Source of the DNA: an uncultured Oscillospiraceae bacterium
Lineage (GTDB): Bacteria > Bacillota > Clostridia > Oscillospirales > Oscillospiraceae
Direction of reading: 5' to 3'
Assembly: GCA_900756575.1 (NCBI GenBank)
Contig: CAAEKQ010000017.1
Coordinates: forward strand, 1-6,708
Length of the DNA stretch: 6,708 nt
Shown here: positions 1-6,389 of the stretch, one piece after another
Numbering within the stretch: the first letter of the stretch is position 1
How the letters are laid out: each line of letters opens with the position of its first letter
Translations under genes and position numbers: made by a program
The notes under the pieces: generated by a model
The model's database searches: none
The model's input: the letters and a program-made list of their open reading frames with translations, nothing else
What the model was told of the DNA's origin: nothing

Positions 1-674
1 GGACCACCAGGGCCTTCGGTTCCGCCCACGCCGCCAGGGCCACCGCCCATGGTTTCAGAGGTCATCTTGAAGCCGCCGCCTGCATCGACCATCTTCTGAA
101 CGTTGTTCTCCAGCTCGCCGCCTGCGCCCAGGGAGAACAGCTTGTTGATGATGGTCAGGGGATAGCCTGCCACAATGGGGGAGCCCAGGCAAACCACGTC
201 GTAATCCTCGAAATACAGGTTGTCCTGAATCTCAGCCCACTTGTTGGACTTCTTCAGACGGTAGCAGTTGCACTCCCAGCCGCAGGCCTCAAAGCCGTCC
301 TTCATGGAGAAGGCAATGCGCTCGGTGTTCTTGGTCATGGTTGCGTAGAGAATCAGCGCACGGCGCTTGTGGGGAGTAAAGGTCAGACCCTCCAGCTCGG
401 TGGTGATGTTCTCGCCGTTGTCCTGATAGATCAGAACAGTGCCGGTGGGATTTTCGCCCAGAGTAATCTCCAGACGCTGGTGGGCGGGGCCGACCTGAGC
501 CTCAAAGGAGATGGTATCGCCATGGACGCAGACATTTTCCAGCAGCTCGCAGCCGCCGTGGGAAGCGATGAGCTCACCCTCATAGGCACGGGCACCCTTG
601 CGAATGGCTACCTTGGTTTCGCGCTTTCCGCTGGGGGTTTCCATGAGGTATGTGTAAGTACCCTCGAATTTCAT
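1..674 (-). CDS. Flavodoxin-like protein with unrecognised N-terminal domain (partial, 3' end outside window)
   Basis: The frame is open from ATG at 674-672 to the window edge: 224 full codons without a stop, C-terminus missing. The start is fixed by AAGGAGG (689-683) 8 bases upstream. Residues 1-98 (MKFEGTYTYLMETPSGKRET...) look like a small beta-rich domain that I do not recognise. Residues 104-175 look like a flavodoxin fold: strand RRALILYATMTKNTERIA (104-121) has the hydroxyl-rich phosphate loop that binds FMN phosphate, and YDVVCLGSPIVAGYP (158-172) matches the loop that normally contacts the isoalloxazine ring. After about residue 182 the expected last flavodoxin strand is not seen. 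Instead there is a Gly-rich stretch (199-224, GGGPGGVGG and similar), which may be a linker or an insertion. No signal peptide is seen, so it is probably cytosolic and an electron-transfer or flavin-dependent redox protein. It starts 60 bases after the solute-binding protein gene and may share its transcript. Flavodoxin-like is fairly sure; the exact role is unknown. Confidence 0.75.
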   Translation of the reverse strand, partial: MKFEGTYTYLMETPSGKRETKVAIRKGARAYEGELIASHGGCELLENVCVHGDTISFEAQVGPAHQRLEITLGENPTGTVLIYQDNGENITTELEGLTFTPHKRRALILYATMTKNTERIAFSMKDGFEACGWECNCYRLKKSNKWAEIQDNLYFEDYDVVCLGSPIVAGYPLTIINKLFSLGAGGELENNVQKMVDAGGGFKMTSETMGGGPGGVGGTEGPGG

Positions 675-682
675 ATGGTTTG

Positions 683-689
683 CCTCCTT
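683..689 (-). promoter_or_regulatory. Ribosome binding site of the flavodoxin-like gene
   Basis: AAGGAGG on the minus strand lies 8 bases before ATG 674-672. It is a near-perfect Shine-Dalgarno sequence and decides the start of this partial gene. Confidence 0.85.
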
Positions 690-700
690 GATTTCTTTTC

Positions 701-724
701 AAATGAAACGCAGTGATTCTGCGG
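701..724 (-). terminator. Weak hairpin between the solute-binding protein and flavodoxin-like genes
   Basis: CGCAG (709-713) and CTGCG (719-723) form a 5-bp stem with a 5-base loop. On the minus strand it is followed by TTTCATTT, a poor U-tract. On the plus strand the T-run after it is better, but no plus-strand gene needs it. It could partly attenuate transcription from the lipoprotein gene into the flavodoxin-like gene. The stem is short and this may be chance. Confidence 0.25.
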
Positions 725-734
725 TTTTTATGGA

Positions 735-2579
735 TTAGTTGACGCGGTCGTAAGCGGTCTGGATGATCTCGGTGAGATCATCGATGTTCATATCCTCAAT
801 GCTCTTGACATAGGAATTCCATACTGCATCGTCGTCCACATCCTGCGCGCCGTTGATGAACTGCAGGGCGGAGGTTGCAACATGAGTGATGATGTCGGAG
901 TAGATGGCGGAAGCCTCGGTGGATTCCTCGGAGGTCAGCACCACGTCAGAGCCCAGGTTGTTGCTGCCATTCTTGTTGGTGCTCCACGCGTCGAAGCAGG
1001 AAAGTTCACGCTCACCAAACTCAAAGGACAGGCGGGTATCATAGACCACACCGGCCAGATCCTTGGTGGCAACCACACCGGATGCCAGGTTGGTGGATTC
1101 TGCAACGCTCAGTAGCGCATCACCGTCGAACATGGGCTCACCACTGTCGTCGTAGTACCAGGTCTCGACGTCGTGGCCGGAGCCCTGCTCAAAGCCGTAG
1201 TTGTAGAGCAGGCCGCCCTCATAGCTGTAGCCGTAATCCAGGAACTGAAGGGCAGTTTCCACATTCTCGCACTGAGAGGAGATGGAGATTTTTGCAGCGC
1301 CGGTGGTGTCAACCATGGAAGTCTCCTCATAGAAGGGGATGGTCTGCCCGGAGGTCTCAGCGACATCCTGTACGGGCCACCAGTTGCAGTTCTCGTCGCC
1401 GTTCTGGGCTGCCATGGTGGAGTAGTTGCCGCCAAAGGGCTGGTTGGAGAAGATGTAACCGGTCTCGCCCCGGGATGCTTCACCGGCATTCAGATCGCCA
1501 AAGGGATTGACATCGCGGTTCTGCATATTCTCAAAGTTGATGAGACCCTGGTCATAGAGCTTGTGGAGCCAGGAGAGATATTTTCGGGTGCCGTCCTGGG
1601 TGGCACCGTAGACAACCTTGCCGTCCTCCTGATAGAACGAAGCGGCAAAATCAGTGCCCATGGCGTTGGCACTCAGCTCTGCCATGGAGCCGAAGCCGCC
1701 CATCAGCAGACCGTTCTGCATGGATACGGTGTTGAACAGGCTCATAGGCTCAATGGCGCCCTTTTCGTTTTTGAACGCGGTGAGCACATCGGTGAGCTCG
1801 TCATAGGTGGTGGGAACGTCCAGTCCCAAATCCTCCAGCCAGTCCATCCGGACGAAGGTACCGATGCCGCCGGGGTTGGCGTTCTGGTCCTTAATGGGGT
1901 AGATGCACAGGAACATGTCGGCGTCCTGTACCTTGGAGTAAACGTTCTGGTCTGCGTGGATGATCTTGGAGTAGTTGGGCATATTGTCTTCCAGATACTC
2001 GCCCAGGTCGATGATGATGTCCTCGTTCAGGGCAGCCTCGGGGCCTGCCGCATAATCGGAGATGTTCATGAAATCGGTGTAATCGCCGGAAGCGATCATC
2101 AGGTTGAACTTGTCGGTCTCATTGGCCTTGTCTACCACGGTGAGCTCCATTTTTACGCCGGTGTTCTCGGCCAGCCATTTCCATACCTGCTGGTTTTCCA
2201 GATCATTACCCTCAATATAGGTAAGGCCGGAGGTTTCGTAGCCCAGGAAATAGGTCAGGGACACGGGATCCTCGGTGATGGGCAGTTCAGTGTGGAGGGA
2301 TTTCAGCATTTCACGCCAGCCGTCATAATCGTTGTTGGCGTTGGCCTCGGTGTAATCCGCGGGACCTTCGGCGATGGCGGAATCGGGCTCCTGGGTGCTG
2401 GTCTCCTCAGCCTGGGAAGCGGCCTCGGGAGCTGCGGGGGCTTTGGACTCTGTGGGGGCGGATGCGGACTGCTCAGCGGGGGCCGATGCGGAGGCGGCGG
2501 TGTTGGAACCGCAGCCGGCCAGACAAGTTATTACCATGGCCAGCACCAGCAGCAGAGCAAGCGTACAGTTCTTTTTCAT
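735..2579 (-). CDS. Extracellular solute-binding lipoprotein (ABC transporter, LplA/YtcQ-like)
   Basis: This 614-aa protein starts with a lipoprotein signal: KK, a hydrophobic core (residues 7-19) and lipobox L20-A-G-C23, so Cys23 is the likely lipidated N-terminus on the outer face of the membrane. Residues 24-80 form a low-complexity Ala/Ser/Pro/Glu/Thr linker. The rest fits the long Gram-positive solute-binding proteins of the LplA/YtcQ type: FNLMIASGDYTDFMN (158-172), then DWLEDLGLDVPTTYDELTDV (246-265), a hallmark of this group, and YLSWLHKLYDQGLINFE (334-350). Such proteins capture a substrate, often a sugar or oligosaccharide, and deliver it to two permeases. The substrate cannot be read from the sequence. 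The permease genes that usually sit beside this class are absent from the window; the next gene downstream is flavodoxin-like. AAGGAGAA (2595-2588) lies 8 bases before ATG. The gene has a probable own promoter and is separated from the upstream regulator by a terminator. Confidence 0.9.
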   Translation of the reverse strand: MKKNCTLALLLVLAMVITCLAGCGSNTAASASAPAEQSASAPTESKAPAAPEAASQAEETSTQEPDSAIAEGPADYTEANANNDYDGWREMLKSLHTELPITEDPVSLTYFLGYETSGLTYIEGNDLENQQVWKWLAENTGVKMELTVVDKANETDKFNLMIASGDYTDFMNISDYAAGPEAALNEDIIIDLGEYLEDNMPNYSKIIHADQNVYSKVQDADMFLCIYPIKDQNANPGGIGTFVRMDWLEDLGLDVPTTYDELTDVLTAFKNEKGAIEPMSLFNTVSMQNGLLMGGFGSMAELSANAMGTDFAASFYQEDGKVVYGATQDGTRKYLSWLHKLYDQGLINFENMQNRDVNPFGDLNAGEASRGETGYIFSNQPFGGNYSTMAAQNGDENCNWWPVQDVAETSGQTIPFYEETSMVDTTGAAKISISSQCENVETALQFLDYGYSYEGGLLYNYGFEQGSGHDVETWYYDDSGEPMFDGDALLSVAESTNLASGVVATKDLAGVVYDTRLSFEFGERELSCFDAWSTNKNGSNNLGSDVVLTSEESTEASAIYSDIITHVATSALQFINGAQDVDDDAVWNSYVKSIEDMNIDDLTEIIQTAYDRVN

Positions 2580-2635
2580 GTGTAATCTTCTCCTTGTGCT
2601 TTGTTGGAATTCCGGCGGGTCGACCGGTTGAGCTC

Positions 2636-2664
2636 AGTGTAACACAGGGAGGGAGTGGTGAAAA
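2636..2664 (-). promoter_or_regulatory. Candidate promoter of the solute-binding protein gene
   Basis: On the minus strand TTTTCA (2664-2659) and TACACT (2641-2636) are separated by 17 bases. Each matches the sigma-A consensus at 4 of 6 positions. The pair lies between the regulator's terminator and the lipoprotein start, about 57 bases before the ATG. The match is modest, as expected for a promoter that needs an activator such as the upstream AraC protein; that link is inference. Confidence 0.35.
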
Positions 2665-2697
2665 GCCGCAAAAGCGGATGCCGGGGGATTTTTATTG

Positions 2698-2760
2698 AAA
2701 AACGGATGTGTGAAATCATGCGCCCGGTCATAAATCGGGCAGAAATCGTCACACATCCGC
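2698..2760 (-). terminator. Long-stem intrinsic terminator after the AraC-family gene
   Basis: Seven bases after the regulator's stop codon the minus strand has a perfect 11-bp inverted repeat (CGGATGTGTGA at 2749-2759 read on the minus strand, TCACACATCCG at 2703-2713), followed by TTTTT (2702-2698). The 35-base loop holds a second hairpin, GCCCG (2722-2726) with CGGGC (2736-2740), giving a branched structure. The T-run and the position right after the stop make termination likely. The plus strand also has a T-rich run (2761-2768), so it may act both ways. Confidence 0.7.
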
Positions 2761-2766
2761 TTCTTT

Positions 2767-4218
2767 TTATGAAACTGCCCCTGCCTGATGCTGCTCCCGA
2801 TAAGCGCCGGGGGTGGTCTCCTCATAGCGCTTAAACGAGCGGGTCAGGGTCCACCGGCTGGAGAATCCCACCTGCACGGCGATATCGTCCACCGACAAAT
2901 CCGTGGAGGCCAGCAGCTCCTTGGCCTTTTTGAGGCGGGCAGCATGGATGTAATCCACCACGCCCATACCGGTATTCTGCCGCAGAAGACGGCTGACATA
3001 GGAGGCGGACAGCCCCAGCGCGTCACCGATTCGATCCGCGCAGATGCTGGGATCGGCATAGTTCTCCTCAATATATCGAAGGGCGCGCTCCACCTTGTCC
3101 GAGTGCTCCCGGCTGCCGGATTCCACATACTCCTGCAAGGCCGCAATCAGCCGCAGGCAGTGCTCCCGCAGCTGCTGGGCGGAGGTCTGCTCCAACAGGG
3201 CGCGGTACTGGGCCACCACCGGAGCCTCGGCCTCGTCGTATTCCACTACGGAGATGGAGAAGGCGGAGAGCATCTGCTCCATATGGGAAACCAGGTGCTG
3301 CTTTACCAGGTCGGGATACCGGGGAGCAATCCGCAGCTCCAGATCCACAAAGCTGTCCATGGTTTTCTCCAGCAGAGGGAAGTTCCGGTTGGTGATGCCC
3401 TGCATAAATTTCTTTTCCAGATCGGTGCGCAGCAGCTTGTCGCTGAGATCCATGGGAACCACGGAATGGTCATAGCCGTTCTTAACCGGGCTGCTGTCGC
3501 CCATGAGCTCGGCATAGGAGGTCAGCTCCTGGGCTTCGGTCTTGGCCTTGACGATATTTTCACGGCCGTTATATACCGTGCTGACCACCGCGCCGCAGAT
3601 CAGGCTGTGCTGCTTGAGGTCGTCGATGGCCGCAGAGAGCCCCTCGCATACGGCGGAAATCTGCGCCCGGGCACCTTTGTCCATGTCGTTTTCCGGAAGA
3701 GCAGGGAGGTTGATCAGCGTAATCATACCGTCGGTCATGGGGACGAAATAGGGGATGCAGATGGGCTCCAGATGGGCGGCAATGGCCTCCCGCATCCAGT
3801 TGTCCACCTTTTGAAACTCCGTGGGCGGGATATGCTCGTCGCCGCACTGGGGTAGATAGCCGGAAAAGTCAATGCACTGGAGCATGGAAACGGCAAAATA
3901 TTCGCTGGCAAGGCCCGGCATGGCGTCGGTGAGATCACCCGCCGGGGGAACGTCGCCGCCCAGGTATTTCTCCAGCAGACGGGTGCGGCAGGCCCGATCC
4001 AGCTCCAGGGTGAACTTGATGGCTTTGGCGTAAAAATGCCGGAATGTTAGAGTCAGAGCGGTGCCGCCGATCAGTACTGCCAGAATGCCGAGCATCAGAG
4101 AGAGTCGGCTGAATACAAGCACAAGAATTGCCCAAATAAAAAGAGAAAACGCACAGATGGCAGTGTTCCGCAGTAAAAACGGAATACTCCCCTTGCGCTG
4201 GAATAGAGAATCGTCCAT
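2767..4218 (-). CDS. Membrane-anchored AraC-family transcriptional regulator
   Basis: This protein has 483 residues. The C-terminal 105 or so residues are an AraC/XylS DNA-binding domain with two helix-turn-helix units: CADRIGDALGLSASYVSRLL (393-412) and the family signature LSVDDIAVQVGFSSRWTLTR (441-460) leading to SFKRYEETTPGAYR. The N-terminus has two hydrophobic segments (about 16-36 and 39-58) joined by a very short turn, so the protein should be inserted as a hairpin with the remaining 420 residues in the cytoplasm. The middle (about 155-240, PYFVPMTDGMITLIN and following) resembles the degenerate GGDEF-like region of YesN-type regulators; this is a weak call. No extracellular sensor domain is present. 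AGGAGG (4230-4225) lies 6 bases before ATG. It is transcribed in the same direction as, and just upstream of, the solute-binding protein gene, a common arrangement for AraC-type control of sugar-uptake genes, so that gene is the likely target. The upstream neighbour is the mobile-element recombinase. Confidence 0.88.
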   Translation of the reverse strand: MDDSLFQRKGSIPFLLRNTAICAFSLFIWAILVLVFSRLSLMLGILAVLIGGTALTLTFRHFYAKAIKFTLELDRACRTRLLEKYLGGDVPPAGDLTDAMPGLASEYFAVSMLQCIDFSGYLPQCGDEHIPPTEFQKVDNWMREAIAAHLEPICIPYFVPMTDGMITLINLPALPENDMDKGARAQISAVCEGLSAAIDDLKQHSLICGAVVSTVYNGRENIVKAKTEAQELTSYAELMGDSSPVKNGYDHSVVPMDLSDKLLRTDLEKKFMQGITNRNFPLLEKTMDSFVDLELRIAPRYPDLVKQHLVSHMEQMLSAFSISVVEYDEAEAPVVAQYRALLEQTSAQQLREHCLRLIAALQEYVESGSREHSDKVERALRYIEENYADPSICADRIGDALGLSASYVSRLLRQNTGMGVVDYIHAARLKKAKELLASTDLSVDDIAVQVGFSSRWTLTRSFKRYEETTPGAYREQHQAGAVS

Positions 4219-4247
4219 GGTATGCCTCCTGCTGGCGAGATACCTTT

Positions 4248-4277
4248 ATTTTAGCACAGAATCTTGGGACAATGCAA
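4248..4277 (-). promoter_or_regulatory. Extended -10 promoter of the AraC-family gene
   Basis: The minus strand has TGCTAAAAT: an extended -10 TG (4256-4255) with TAAAAT at 4253-4248. A weak -35, TTGCAT (4277-4272), lies 18 bases upstream. It sits about 30 bases before the start codon. A short inverted repeat, CACAT (4287-4291) and ATGTG (4295-4299), lies just upstream of the -35 and might be an operator. Confidence 0.55.
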
Positions 4278-4310
4278 TCGTCTTTGCACATGGAATGTGA
4301 GAAATCGAAA

Positions 4311-4338
4311 TATAAAATAACAGCCCCGGAAACGGGGC
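4311..4338 (-). terminator. Probable intrinsic terminator of the recombinase gene
   Basis: GCCCCG (4323-4328) and CGGGGC (4333-4338) form a 6-bp GC stem around a 4-base loop. On the minus strand it is followed by TGTTATTTTAT, an interrupted but T-rich tail. It lies 46 bases beyond the recombinase stop codon and would keep element transcription out of the AraC-family gene. Whether it belongs to the element or to the flanking chromosome cannot be told. Confidence 0.55.
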
Positions 4339-4360
4339 GGTGAATTAAGAAAACATTGAA

Positions 4361-4400
4361 GCAAGGGACGGTATAGCCAAACGGCTATGCCGTTCTTTGC
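4361..4400. repeat. Inverted repeat overlapping the recombinase stop codon
   Basis: The core CGGTATAGCC (4369-4378) pairs with GGCTATGCCG (4383-4392) around the 4-base loop AAAC, with one G-T mismatch. Allowing G-U pairs as RNA, the arms extend to 4361-4378 and 4383-4400. The recombinase stop codon (4387-4385) lies in the arm. No strong T-run follows directly on the minus strand (GTCCCTTGC), so it is not a classic terminator by itself. It could help end the transcript, protect its 3' end, or be part of the element's end. Confidence 0.6.
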
Positions 4401-6148
4401 TGTTTTTGAGTTGTATTTTGGGCTTTTTCTTTTGCCCGTTCAAAATCAAATGCACCGATGAAGTTATAAACAATCGTGATTTCCCTTGTCTTGGATTTCT
4501 TATCGGTATGGGAAACCTCGATACGGTCTATAAACTCCCGCAAAATGGAAGCGTCAAGTTCCTGCATATCGGTGTACTTCTTTACGACGCTGATAAACGC
4601 CTTAACGTTGGTTTTTTGCTTTTCCTGCTGCTTGATTTCTTCCCGCAACACTTCTGCCATTGATTTTAAGTTTTCCTGCTCCAACTCATAATCACGGGAC
4701 ATTTTGATAAACCGTTCATCTGATAATTTCCCGGTTACATTGTCCTCGTATAAATGCTTGAACAGGTTATCCAATTCGGCAATCCGGCTTTCGGCTCTGG
4801 AAAGTGTTTCGCGCTTGCGAGAAAACTCCGCGTCGCGCTCCCGTAAACGGCTGTCCGCTGCTTCTTGGATAAACTCGGCTTCGTACTGCGTTACATACTC
4901 GATTGCTTCCCGCAAGTTCCGCAAAACAATTTCGTGCAGGACAACATTTTTAATGGAATGGGTCGTACACAAATCTTTGCCTTTCCGATAGGTCGAACAG
5001 ATAAAATACTTCTGTTCTTCGGTAAAGTTCGTTGCGCGGCATTGATACATCTTGCCGCCGCACTCTGCACAATAAAGCAGCCCGGAGAAAATACCCATAT
5101 CGCCCATTTTGGTAGGACGGCGGCGTGATCGGCGTATGTTCTGCACAATGAGGAATACGCTTTCTTCCACAATCGGCGGCTGCGTGTTCTCAAAGATCAC
5201 CCATTCCGACGGGTCGTTCCACAACTTCTTTTTGCTCTTGTAGGATTGCTTGCGGGTCTTGAAGTTTACGGTATGCCCTAAATACTCTATGCGTTCTAAA
5301 GTGCGGGAAACCGTTTCATTTGTCCATTTATATGGGTTAGCCGTTGGCTTGTTGGTAACAGGCCGCCCCTTTGCTTGGGAGTAAGCTGTCGGATTATAGA
5401 TTTCGTGCTTTTCTAACCATTTTGCAATCTGCGTCGGTCCCATGCCGGAAACGCACAATGCGAAAATCTGCTGCACAACGGCTGCGGCTTCCTCGTCTAT
5501 AATCCACTTCTTTTTGTTGTCCGGGTCTTTCATGTAGCCGTAAGGCGGGATTGTGGTAAGATGTTCGCCGGATTTACCTTTTGATTGCCAAGTAGCGCGT
5601 ATCTTCTTTGAAGTATCGCGGGCGTACATCTCATTGAACACGTTGCGGATTGCGGTAAACTCATTTTCGCCCCGCGTACTGTCTACTCCGTCGTTGACAG
5701 CGATAAAATGCACGCCAAAATCGGGAAACAGCATATCGGTATAAAAACCGACTTGCAAATAATCTCGCCCAAAACGGGACATATCCTTGACGATAACGCG
5801 CTTGATTTTCCCCGCCTTAATATCGGCTAACATACGCTGAAAGCCGGGGCGGTTGAAGTTTGTACCGGAATATCCGTCGTCCTCGTCATAGTGCCGATAG
5901 GCAGTAATCCCATGCTCCCGGCAGTACCGTTCCAAAATCTTCTTTTGGTTTGCAATACTGTTGCTCTCGCCCTCTAATTTGTCCTCTTGCGAAAGTCTTT
6001 CATATAAAGCCGTTATACCCTCGTCCTGCGTGTCCTGCTGCTGATCGCGCACATAGAATTGCAAGACATTGTTTGAAATGACTTCGCGGACTTCCGCGCT
6101 TAACACTTTGGGGGCTGCAATCTGCTGAAAGGAAAAAGTGTTACTCAT
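4385..6148 (-). CDS. Large serine recombinase (TnpX/TndX-like) of a mobile element
   Basis: This 587-aa protein is a site-specific recombinase that cuts and rejoins attachment sites through a Ser-DNA bond. The catalytic domain (about 45-190) has ITALYERLSQED with nucleophile Ser53, the SNSIANQKKIL motif (62-72), DGYSGTNFNRPGFQRML (91-107) and VKDMSRFGRDYL (120-131) with the active-site arginines. The recombinase domain follows (about 195-345). A zinc-ribbon region has Cys360, Cys363, Cys384 and Cys394, and residues 425-515 are a charged coiled coil. The length and C-terminal shape (DREFIDRIEV-type end) fit the TnpX/TndX group of clostridial conjugative and mobilisable transposons. An oddity is the 44-residue N-terminal extension before the catalytic domain; TnpX-type proteins usually begin near ITALY. 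The start is supported by the ATGA overlap with the small upstream gene and by AAGGTGG (6165-6159). Base composition is lower in GC than the regulator to its left. It most likely excises and inserts this element. Confidence 0.93.
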   Translation of the reverse strand: MSNTFSFQQIAAPKVLSAEVREVISNNVLQFYVRDQQQDTQDEGITALYERLSQEDKLEGESNSIANQKKILERYCREHGITAYRHYDEDDGYSGTNFNRPGFQRMLADIKAGKIKRVIVKDMSRFGRDYLQVGFYTDMLFPDFGVHFIAVNDGVDSTRGENEFTAIRNVFNEMYARDTSKKIRATWQSKGKSGEHLTTIPPYGYMKDPDNKKKWIIDEEAAAVVQQIFALCVSGMGPTQIAKWLEKHEIYNPTAYSQAKGRPVTNKPTANPYKWTNETVSRTLERIEYLGHTVNFKTRKQSYKSKKKLWNDPSEWVIFENTQPPIVEESVFLIVQNIRRSRRRPTKMGDMGIFSGLLYCAECGGKMYQCRATNFTEEQKYFICSTYRKGKDLCTTHSIKNVVLHEIVLRNLREAIEYVTQYEAEFIQEAADSRLRERDAEFSRKRETLSRAESRIAELDNLFKHLYEDNVTGKLSDERFIKMSRDYELEQENLKSMAEVLREEIKQQEKQKTNVKAFISVVKKYTDMQELDASILREFIDRIEVSHTDKKSKTREITIVYNFIGAFDFERAKEKAQNTTQKQQRTA

Positions 6149-6297
6149 CTGCGCTCACCACCTTTCGCGGCAAGTGCAGCGTTCCCGTTCCGGCTTGCGT
6201 AGTAAAGAAGTCTTTGCATTTGATTGTCAAGGTACAAAGTATCTGTTTGAAGTGCCGCACGAAAATAGTATGCGGTCAATTTATCCGACTGTTTCAT
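6145..6297 (-). CDS. 50-aa mini-ORF resembling the N-terminus of a serine recombinase, translationally coupled to the recombinase
   Basis: ATG at 6297-6295 is preceded by AGGAGG (6307-6302, spacing 4) and the frame ends at TGA 6147-6145, overlapping the recombinase ATG as ATGA, so the two are probably translationally coupled. The product begins MKQSDKLTAYYFRAALQTDT and ends NAALAAKGGERR. Residues 7-38 align by eye with residues 45-80 of the downstream recombinase: LTAYYFRAA against ITALYERLS, then NQMQRLLYYASRNG against NQKKILERYCREHG. Ala15 falls where the catalytic Ser53 lies, so it cannot be a recombinase alone, and the rest of the catalytic domain is missing. It may be a remnant of a second recombinase gene that lost its middle, a regulatory leader, or a small partner of the recombinase. 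That it is translated is likely from the ribosome binding site and the overlap; function is unknown. Confidence 0.7.
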   Translation of the reverse strand: MKQSDKLTAYYFRAALQTDTLYLDNQMQRLLYYASRNGNAALAAKGGERR

Positions 6298-6338
6298 GTT
6301 ACCTCCTATTCCGACAGCCGGACAAACAGGTTATATAT

Positions 6339-6349
6339 ATTATACCACA
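6339..6349 (-). promoter_or_regulatory. Extended -10 promoter of the mini-ORF and recombinase
   Basis: The minus strand has TGGTATAAT, a perfect extended -10 (TG at 6347-6346, TATAAT at 6344-6339). A possible -35, TTGCAG, is 20 bases upstream, which is long, so the TG motif probably does the work. It lies about 41 bases before the mini-ORF start. The leader between them holds a small inverted repeat, TCCG (6310-6313) with CGGA (6319-6322), that could be an operator. A second GGTATAAT lies 50 bases upstream, at 6396-6389, over the end of the TnpW-like gene, without a good -35. Confidence 0.65.
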
Positions 6350-6389
6350 TAACCCGCCGCCCGTCTGCAATAGGAGAGTATTTTCGGCA

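Noticed and set aside
1173..2585. 470-aa open frame on the plus strand opposite the solute-binding protein
   Set aside because: It is antisense to a clearly recognisable lipoprotein, its translation is repetitive Gly/Val/Leu/Ile-rich with no family motif, and it has no suitable ribosome binding site. It arises from the codon pattern of the real gene.
2607..2635. Four palindromic six-base sites in 29 bases (GAATTC, GTCGAC, ACCGGT, GAGCTC), looking like a cloning linker
   Set aside because: The region lies naturally between the promoter and ribosome binding site of the lipoprotein gene, with no vector-like sequence on either side. Chance palindromes in GC-rich DNA are the simpler reading; comparison with a related genome would settle it.
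2666..2677. Small hairpin CCGC-AAAA-GCGG between the AraC terminator and the lipoprotein promoter
   Set aside because: It has only 4 bp and no T-run. The 11-bp terminator just beside it already explains termination.
2788..3855. 355-aa open frame on the plus strand opposite the AraC-family gene
   Set aside because: It is antisense to the AraC protein, which carries its full family signature. The antisense product shows no motif.
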